A DNA stretch of 6,568 nucleotides, taken from Campylobacter concisus. Lineage in GTDB: Bacteria > Campylobacterota > Campylobacteria > Campylobacterales > Campylobacteraceae. The stretch lies in NCBI GenBank assembly GCA_018375265.1, contig JAHADO010000075.1, forward strand, positions 1 through 6,568, read 5' to 3'. This document shows positions 1-4,632 of the stretch, piece after piece (the first letter of the stretch is position 1; the number at the start of each line of letters is the position of its first letter). Under the pieces are notes generated by a model. That model was not told where the DNA came from. It worked only from the letters and a program-made list of their open reading frames with translations, and made no database searches. The translations under genes and the position numbers were made by a program.

Positions 1-1326
1 TAAAACTACCATCCATGCATATTTCATATGCGCACCAAAGGTATAAATTCCTTTTAATTTACCCATTACTCCAACGCCAGCTGCTGAGCCAAAGCTGATC
101 ATCGAACCGCCGATGCCAGCTGTAAGTGTCACTAATAGCCACTGACTCATTGCCTCGCCTGCATCAGCTCCCATAGCTGGATTTGCTTTTAAGACAGCTG
201 ACATAACAGGGACGTTATCAACGACTGCTGAGAGGAAGCCAACTCCGATATTTACAGGTGTTGAGCCAAATTTATCATAAAGTGACACAGCGTAATTTAA
301 AAATCCAGCAAAGTGAAGAGCACCAACTGCAGCTAAAATTCCAAATAAGAAAAATAGCGTGTTATTTTCGATCTTTGACATGTAGTGAAAGACGTTCATA
401 GGCTCTTCGTCTTTGTGAGCTTTTTTGAAATAATATGTATAAAGACTAAGCAGTGAGAAGCCAAACATCATGCCCCACATCGCTGGTAAGTGAAATAACT
501 GGTGCATCATAACTGCACAAAAGATAGTAAATGCACCTATGAAGATAACCGCTTTACCGCCTTTTTTCATAACCACTTTTGGTTCATTTGCCACGTCAAA
601 ATGAGGCGCAGTATTTGGCACGATGCGTGAAAGTAAAAACGCTGTCACAAACCAGCCGATAAATGAAGCTGGGAAAAGTGCGAAAAAGTCTAAAAATGGT
701 GACTTGCCAGCTGCCCAAACCATAAGTGTAGTGATATCGCCAAATGGACTCCACGCTCCGCCTGCGTTTGCTGCTACGACAATGTTTATCGCACCTGCGA
801 CTAGGAAATTTGTATTATTTCTATCTATCGTTAAAAGAACGGTTGATAGGATAAGCGCTGTTGTTAGGTTATCAGCCACTGGGCTAATGAAAAACGCCAA
901 AATACCAGTTAGCCAAAATAGCTTTCTGTAGGTGTAGCCTTTTGAAACTAGGTTGTATTTAAGTGCGTTAAATACATCTCTTTCAACAAGTGCTTCGATA
1001 AATGTCATCGCTACCATTAAGAAAAATACGATCTGAGCTATCTCTAAGATCAGGTGATTTACCTCGTGCTCTAGCGAATGCACATCCATGCCGTTTATAA
1101 GCATATAAACGCCGATTAGCAAAAACATAAAAGTGCCGATAAAGATGGCAGGTTTTGCCTTGTCGATGTGAAAATTCTCTTCTGCTGCTATGAAAAAGTA
1201 CCCAACAACAAAAATGATAAGCGATAAAATCCCCGCCCATGTAGTAGTTAAGTCAATAGCCGCAGCTTCTCCGTCAGCACCAAAGGCTATAGCAAAAAAC
1301 AAGCCTAGAAGTCCAAATAACCTCAT
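1..1326 (-). CDS. nhaD: Na+/H+ antiporter, NhaD family (3' end cut by window edge)
   Basis: An inner-membrane antiporter expected to exchange cytoplasmic Na+ (or Li+) for external H+, for pH and sodium homeostasis. The 442 residues seen contain about 12 hydrophobic segments, roughly at 30-48, 58-78, 93-113, 137-165, 173-195, 213-233, 258-276, 281-300, 322-343, 355-378, 396-421 and from 432 to the edge. Family signatures are clear: SPVADNLTTA at 148-157 (Asp152, Asn153), NAGGAWSPFGDITT at 187-200 (Asn187, Asp197, Thr199, Thr200), SAVVDNVPVM at 366-375 (Asp370, Asn371) and GIGGSMISFGSAAG at 404-417. These polar residues inside membrane segments are typical of ArsB/NhaD permeases and probably line the ion path. 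The N-terminus (MRLFGLLGLFFAIAFGADG) resembles a cleavable signal peptide. The start is fixed by AAGGAG five bases before the ATG. No stop codon is reached; by family length only a short C-terminal piece should be missing. Confidence 0.93.
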   Translation of the reverse strand, partial: MRLFGLLGLFFAIAFGADGEAAAIDLTTTWAGILSLIIFVVGYFFIAAEENFHIDKAKPAIFIGTFMFLLIGVYMLINGMDVHSLEHEVNHLILEIAQIVFFLMVAMTFIEALVERDVFNALKYNLVSKGYTYRKLFWLTGILAFFISPVADNLTTALILSTVLLTIDRNNTNFLVAGAINIVVAANAGGAWSPFGDITTLMVWAAGKSPFLDFFALFPASFIGWFVTAFLLSRIVPNTAPHFDVANEPKVVMKKGGKAVIFIGAFTIFCAVMMHQLFHLPAMWGMMFGFSLLSLYTYYFKKAHKDEEPMNVFHYMSKIENNTLFFLFGILAAVGALHFAGFLNYAVSLYDKFGSTPVNIGVGFLSAVVDNVPVMSAVLKANPAMGADAGEAMSQWLLVTLTAGIGGSMISFGSAAGVGVMGKLKGIYTFGAHMKYAWMVVL

Positions 1327-1331
1327 ATACT

Positions 1332-1337
1332 CTCCTT
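1332..1337 (-). promoter_or_regulatory. ribosome binding site of nhaD
   Basis: A perfect AAGGAG on the minus strand, five bases before the nhaD ATG at 1326. It is the strongest Shine-Dalgarno sequence in the window and settles the start. Confidence 0.85.
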
Positions 1338-1356
1338 GTAAGATAAAAATTTGCGT

Positions 1357-1362
1357 ATTTTA
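1357..1362 (-). promoter_or_regulatory. candidate -10 element for nhaD
   Basis: TAAAAT on the minus strand, about 31 bases before the nhaD start, giving a transcription start near 1350 and a short leader. It fits the Campylobacter sigma-70 pattern, where the -10 carries most of the information and no clear -35 is needed. In DNA this AT-rich such hexamers are common, so the evidence is position only. Confidence 0.35.
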
Positions 1363-1372
1363 CTTAAATGAG

Positions 1373-1385
1373 CCTAAAATTTAGG
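1373..1385. promoter_or_regulatory. 13-bp palindrome, candidate operator upstream of nhaD
   Basis: CCTAAA-A-TTTAGG is a perfect palindrome with 6-bp arms around one base. If the -10 at 1357-1362 is right, it covers the -35 region of the nhaD promoter, where a bound dimeric regulator would block or recruit RNA polymerase. It lies outside both genes, so coding constraint does not explain it. The regulator is unknown. Confidence 0.35.
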
Positions 1386-1434
1386 TTAGTTAAATTTATT
1401 AAGCTTGCATTACATTTTTATCTTACGCCAAATT

Positions 1435-1458
1435 TAAGATCAAATTTTATTGATCTTA
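1435..1458. repeat. 9-bp stem-loop over the lipoprotein stop codon
   Basis: TAAGATCAA at 1435-1443 pairs perfectly with TTGATCTTA at 1450-1458 around a 6-base loop. The stop codon of the minus-strand lipoprotein gene (1440-1442) lies in the stem. It may be a weak terminator or mRNA 3'-end stabiliser for that gene, but the stem is AT-rich and the minus strand continues with AATTTGG, not a U-tract, so an intrinsic terminator is not well supported. Confidence 0.35.
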
Positions 1459-1607
1459 TCTGTTTTTTTCTCTTTCACAGGTGCATCGCCATAAAATGGA
1501 TCGTCCTTGTAGCCGCAACCACTAAATGCAAAAAGAGCAAAAATTAAAATAAAAGATGATAAGATTGCCTTATGAAAAACGCCAAATTTATGATAGATGC
1601 TATCCAC
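1440..1607 (-). CDS. small GCGYK-type lipoprotein, 55 aa, GTG start
   Basis: A short reading frame with an export signal: Lys13, a hydrophobic stretch at about 14-28 (AILSSFILIFALFAF), then the lipobox-like FSGC with Cys31 as the predicted lipidated residue. The -3 position is Phe rather than the usual Leu. The mature part is only 25 residues (CGYKDDPFYGDAPVKEKK and a Lys-rich end). A Cys-Gly-x-Lys start followed by Asp/Pro/Tyr resembles the tiny LptM/YifL-like lipoproteins, but I cannot assign that function. There is no ATG in frame. The only good start is the GTG at 1607, preceded by AAAGGA with a 5-base gap, which gives a 30-residue signal peptide, rather long. This places its 5' end inside the divergent gene at 1572. 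It lies 113 bases upstream of nhaD on the same strand and may be cotranscribed with it. The gene is probably real; the exact start is less sure. Confidence 0.68.
   Translation of the reverse strand: MDSIYHKFGVFHKAILSSFILIFALFAFSGCGYKDDPFYGDAPVKEKKTDKINKI
1545..1550 (+). promoter_or_regulatory. candidate -10 element for the uvrC operon
   Basis: TAAAAT 21 bases before the ATG at 1572, inside the oppositely oriented lipoprotein gene. It is the best placed -10-like hexamer before the first gene of the operon. The Shine-Dalgarno between it and the ATG is poor (only GATAAGAT), so the assignment is weak. Confidence 0.25.
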
Positions 1608-2090
1608 GAAAATCCTTTGTATAAAGAAAAATTAAGCATGGCAGACGAGTGCCAAGAGCTTCTTCGCCTAATGGGTAAAGCAAAGCGATTTTACATAGCT
1701 TTTTGCTATGTTAGAGAAGGCATTTTAACCTTCGTTCTCACTCATCCCTCTGGGCTTTTGGAGCTTAGACGTGATAGTAGTATAAATGATATAAAAGGGT
1801 TATTAAAAACCTTTTGCAAATTTAATAAAAATAGCATTTTTGCAAGCGTCATCGAGCCAAAACCTCTTAGCGAGATCAACTATATAAAAAATAAAAAAGA
1901 AGAAAATATAAGATTTATCGTGAGCAAATATCTAAAATTTTTCACGCCACAACCTACGCAAAGATCAAATTTCATAATGCCAGCTAGCAAGGGCGAGTTT
2001 AAAAATTTAGCCACAAATGAGCAAATTTATAAGAAATTTGAAGAGCTAAGAGAAATTTTGCTAAAGAAAAATGAGCAGGTAAGATGCTAA
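1572..2090 (+). CDS. DUF721/DciA-like conserved protein, first gene of the uvrC operon
   Basis: A 172-residue soluble protein with no signal peptide or membrane segment. Residues 38-80 look like the core of DUF721 proteins: a strand (FYIAFCYVREGILTFVL), the HPSGLLELRRDS turn, then a helix (INDIKGLLKTF). DUF721 includes DciA, the helicase operator that helps place DnaB at replication origins; whether this protein does so is inference from a short, weak resemblance. The remainder is basic and ends in a charged helix (about 150-170, QIYKKFEELREILLKKNEQ). A small uncharacterised gene next to uvrC is, from memory, also found in Helicobacter and C. jejuni. Start choice: ATG 1572 gives MKNAKF; in-frame ATGs at 1590 and 1638 are alternatives, none with a strong ribosome binding site. 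The 3' end overlaps uvrC by 7 nt, implying coupled translation. The 5' end overlaps the divergent lipoprotein gene. Confidence 0.85.
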   Translation: MKNAKFMIDAIHENPLYKEKLSMADECQELLRLMGKAKRFYIAFCYVREGILTFVLTHPSGLLELRRDSSINDIKGLLKTFCKFNKNSIFASVIEPKPLSEINYIKNKKEENIRFIVSKYLKFFTPQPTQRSNFIMPASKGEFKNLATNEQIYKKFEELREILLKKNEQVRC

Positions 2091-3901
2091 TAGACGAGAT
2101 AAGAACGCTTCCAAACGAGCCTGGCGTATATCAATATTTTGACGCTCAAAACAGACTTTTATATGTAGGCAAGGCCAAAATTTTAAAAAACAGGGTCAAA
2201 AGCTACTTTAAATTTACCCCAAGCCTCGCCCCAGCTGAAAAACTAAGCCCAAGAATTTCAAAGATGATAAGCGAGGCTGTGCATCTTGAATACATCGTCA
2301 CGCCAAGCGAGGCAGACGCGCTTATACTTGAAAATTCATTTATCAAGCAACTTAAGCCAAAATACAACATCTTGCTTCGTGACGACAAGACCTATCCTTA
2401 TATCTTTATAAATTTAAACGATGAATTCCCTAGATTTGAGATCACTAGAAAGGTAGTAAAAGGCTCAAATATACGCTACTTTGGGCCATATTTTAGTGGA
2501 GCAGGAGAGCTTCTTGAAGCGCTTTATCTAAATTTCAACCTAGTTCAGAAAAAGTCCTGCATCAAAGGCAAAAAAGCCTGCCTTTTTTACCAGCTAAAAC
2601 GCTGCTATGCCCCGTGCGAGGGCAAAATTTCAAAAGAAGACTACGCCAAAATAGTTGCTGATGCTACAGCCGCTTTGCAAAATCCAAATTTGTTAATCGC
2701 TCGCCTTGAAGAGCTCATGCTAAACTACGCCAAAGCCGAAGACTACGAGCAAGCAGCCGCGACTAGAGATAAGATGCAAACGCTTAAAAATATGCAAACA
2801 AAGGTTGAAGTTGATCTTGCCAAGCTTGAGGACTTTGAGGCCTACTCAGTCGCTTGCGTGCACGATATGATCTGCGCGGTGAGATTTAGCGTGCAAAGCG
2901 GCAAGATAACAGGCGTAAAAACCGATATCACGCAGGCTAAAAACGCTCAAAAAGACGAGATAAACGAGGCTTATAAGCAGGCCATTTTAAAAAGCTTTAT
3001 CGCCACTCAGCCAATAATCAGCACCAAAATTTACGTCAATGAAAACTTTGAAGATAGCGAGCTGGTGGAGGAAATTTTAAATGAGAGATTTGGGCGTAAA
3101 TTTAGCATCACATGCCCAAAAATAGGCGACAAGCGTAAAATTTGCGAGATCGCTACAAAAAACGCTGAAGTAAGCATAGAAAAATACCTAAAAACGCACG
3201 ATAACGAGCTACTAAATGAGATAAAAGAGTATTTTAATCTAGCTCACACGCCTTACGTGGTCGAGGCTTACGACAACTCGCACCTTTTTGGCGAGGCAAG
3301 TGTCGGGGCGATGGTGCGCTATGAGCATGGCGAGTGGGCGAAGCAAAACTACCGCCACATGCATCTAAGCTCCAAAAACGACTACGATCAGATGAGAGAG
3401 AGCCTCACTGCTAGAGCACTTAGGTTTGACAAGCTTAGTCCGCCTGATCTTTGGGTTATTGACGGGGGCGAAGCACTTTTAAATTTAGCCTGCGAAATTT
3501 TAGCAAGTAGCGGGGCAAACGTCGATGTGATCGCTATCTCAAAAGAAAAAATAGACACCAAAGCTCACCGCGCAAAGGGCGAGGCGAAAGATAAAATTTA
3601 TACAAAAAATGGCAGTTTTAGCCTAAGCACGAGCGATAAAAAGCTGCAGTTTTTCCAAAAAATGCGCGATGAGAGCCATAGATTTGTCATCAGTTTTCAC
3701 AGAAAAACAAGGCAGAAAAACGATATGCAAAGATCAGTGCTAAGACAAGCTGGCGTTTCTGAGGGCAGTATCGCGAAATTAATCAGCTTTTACGGAAGTT
3801 TTGATAAAATCAGCGAAGCAAATTTAGACGAAGTGGCAAAAATAACAAACAAAAGCGTGGCAGCAAAGCTTTTAACGCTCAAAGAAGGAAATTTGAAGTG
3901 A
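2084..3901 (+). CDS. uvrC: UvrABC excision nuclease subunit C
   Basis: The nuclease of nucleotide excision repair: after UvrA/UvrB locate a bulky lesion, UvrC binds UvrB and cuts on both sides of it. All parts are visible in the 605 residues, a usual family length. The GIY-YIG domain that makes the 3' cut spans about 10-100 (PGVYQYFD at 13-20, LYVGKAK at 26-32, Arg37, Glu83). Four cysteines, Cys159, Cys166, Cys174 and Cys178, match the Fe-S cluster ligands reported for E. coli UvrC, with a shorter first spacing. The UVR motif that contacts UvrB is at about 205-238. The RNase H-like domain that makes the 5' cut carries EAYDNSH (Asp397), NDYDQM (Asp433), VIDGG (Asp460) and SHRFVISFHR (His532). 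The tail (551-600) is a degenerate helix-hairpin-helix region. It starts inside the preceding gene and its stop overlaps the GTG of the next (GTGA), so it is mid-operon. No broken catalytic residue is seen. Confidence 0.97.
   Translation: MLIDEIRTLPNEPGVYQYFDAQNRLLYVGKAKILKNRVKSYFKFTPSLAPAEKLSPRISKMISEAVHLEYIVTPSEADALILENSFIKQLKPKYNILLRDDKTYPYIFINLNDEFPRFEITRKVVKGSNIRYFGPYFSGAGELLEALYLNFNLVQKKSCIKGKKACLFYQLKRCYAPCEGKISKEDYAKIVADATAALQNPNLLIARLEELMLNYAKAEDYEQAAATRDKMQTLKNMQTKVEVDLAKLEDFEAYSVACVHDMICAVRFSVQSGKITGVKTDITQAKNAQKDEINEAYKQAILKSFIATQPIISTKIYVNENFEDSELVEEILNERFGRKFSITCPKIGDKRKICEIATKNAEVSIEKYLKTHDNELLNEIKEYFNLAHTPYVVEAYDNSHLFGEASVGAMVRYEHGEWAKQNYRHMHLSSKNDYDQMRESLTARALRFDKLSPPDLWVIDGGEALLNLACEILASSGANVDVIAISKEKIDTKAHRAKGEAKDKIYTKNGSFSLSTSDKKLQFFQKMRDESHRFVISFHRKTRQKNDMQRSVLRQAGVSEGSIAKLISFYGSFDKISEANLDEVAKITNKSVAAKLLTLKEGNLK
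3885..3890 (+). promoter_or_regulatory. ribosome binding site deciding the GTG start at 3898
   Basis: AAGGAA inside the last codons of uvrC, 7 bases before the GTG at 3898. It supports this unusual start codon, which shares bases with the uvrC TGA in the arrangement GTGA. Confidence 0.65.
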
Positions 3902-4632
3902 TAATATACGATAAAAACGGTCAAATTTTAGCGATGGGAGATATCTCTCTTGGTCTGCTTGAATTTAAAGATATAAGGGAGTTTTTAAGCGAGCATAAAG
4001 ACATTAACGAGCTAGTTTTAGACTACAAAGAGTCTGGAGTTTTTATAGATTATCTAGCTAAAAGACCAAATTTAAGAGTAAATTTAAAGACCAAAAACGG
4101 CAAAATTTTAAATGCGACGCTTAAATTTTCAAAGATCAGCTCAGTAAAAAATGAAGAGTATTTTGAGCTTTTAATCCTCGATCAAACAGAAATTTACAGC
4201 CAAAACCAGCAAGCTGCGATGAAAGCAAAGACAAAGCTTCGCTTGCCAAATTTAAAGGTAGATGAAAAAGAGCTTTTAGATAAAGAAGAAGAGGTCTTAA
4301 ATGAGAGCTGGTTTAGCGAAACGGCTAGCTTTTTAAATTTAAGCAAAAGCGAGTTTGCAACCTATCTTGGTATATTTTTAAGCAAAGCCAAAGATAAGAT
4401 GATCTTTATCCAAAGTGCGGTGCAAGCGCGAGATACTAAATTTTTAGAAGAGAGCATAAAGATATTAAAAGAGCCAGCGCTAAATTTAAAGATCACTCCG
4501 CTTGTGGCAAATTTCGATGCACTACTTACTAGACCAAACAAGATCAAAAAGATCACTCAGATAAACGAAAGACTAAGCGAAATAAGCACGCTTTGCAATA
4601 AATTTTCAAAAAGGCTTGGCAATGAGGGTTAG
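3898..4632 (+). CDS. PAS-like plus HPt-like protein lacking the phospho-histidine
   Basis: A 244-residue cytoplasmic protein. Residues 1-100 read like a PAS domain: it opens with IIYDKNGQILAMG, continues with a GLLEFKDIREFL helix and a KTKNGKILNATLKFSKI beta hairpin, and ends in FELLILDQTEIY, the usual D-x-T-E exit. Residues 101-138 are a charged linker. Residues 145-243 are helical and HPt-like: SIKILKEPALNLK at 186-198 lines up with the HPt active helix (A-H-x-L-K-G-x-A-x-N-L), keeping Leu190, Lys191, Ala194, Asn196 and Leu197 but with Lys188 for the phosphorylatable His and Glu192 for the Gly. It therefore probably cannot carry phosphate on that site. The start is a GTG overlapping the uvrC stop by 4 nt, with AAGGAA 7 bases upstream. 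It overlaps the sensor gene by 11 nt, so the two products are likely made together and may interact. Domain calls are by eye; specific function unknown. Confidence 0.85.
   Translation: MIIYDKNGQILAMGDISLGLLEFKDIREFLSEHKDINELVLDYKESGVFIDYLAKRPNLRVNLKTKNGKILNATLKFSKISSVKNEEYFELLILDQTEIYSQNQQAAMKAKTKLRLPNLKVDEKELLDKEEEVLNESWFSETASFLNLSKSEFATYLGIFLSKAKDKMIFIQSAVQARDTKFLEESIKILKEPALNLKITPLVANFDALLTRPNKIKKITQINERLSEISTLCNKFSKRLGNEG

Larger units (their letters stand above)
1338..1426. repeat. pair of 13-nt inverted repeats flanking the nhaD control region
   Basis: GTAAGATAAAAAT at 1338-1350 is the exact reverse complement of ATTTTTATCTTAC at 1414-1426. The arms are 63 bases apart and their centre (1382) is three bases from the centre of the inner palindrome at 1373-1385. 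One arm sits in the expected nhaD leader, the other upstream of the promoter. They could be paired protein sites or a long-range stem; which one cannot be told from sequence. Confidence 0.5.

Noticed and set aside
623..931. 102-residue plus-strand open frame opposite nhaD
   Set aside because: It lies wholly antisense to a convincing nhaD reading frame, has no ribosome binding site or recognisable domain, and its composition is what the reverse of membrane-protein codons gives.
983..1240. 85-residue minus-strand open frame in another frame of nhaD
   Set aside because: Same strand as nhaD but a different frame; the NhaD frame carries the family motifs and this one shows none.
1435..1470. Plus-strand intrinsic terminator (stem 1435-1458, then T7 at about 1463-1469)
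   Set aside because: No plus-strand gene lies upstream to be terminated, the stem is AT-rich, and the T-run is the complement of the lipoprotein's lysine codons.
2564..2588. Terminator-like hairpin (AAAGGC/GCCTTT followed by a T-run) inside uvrC
   Set aside because: Only a 6-bp stem with a 10-base loop, and it lies in the Lys/Cys-rich Fe-S segment where the codons AAA, GGC, GCC and TTT explain it.
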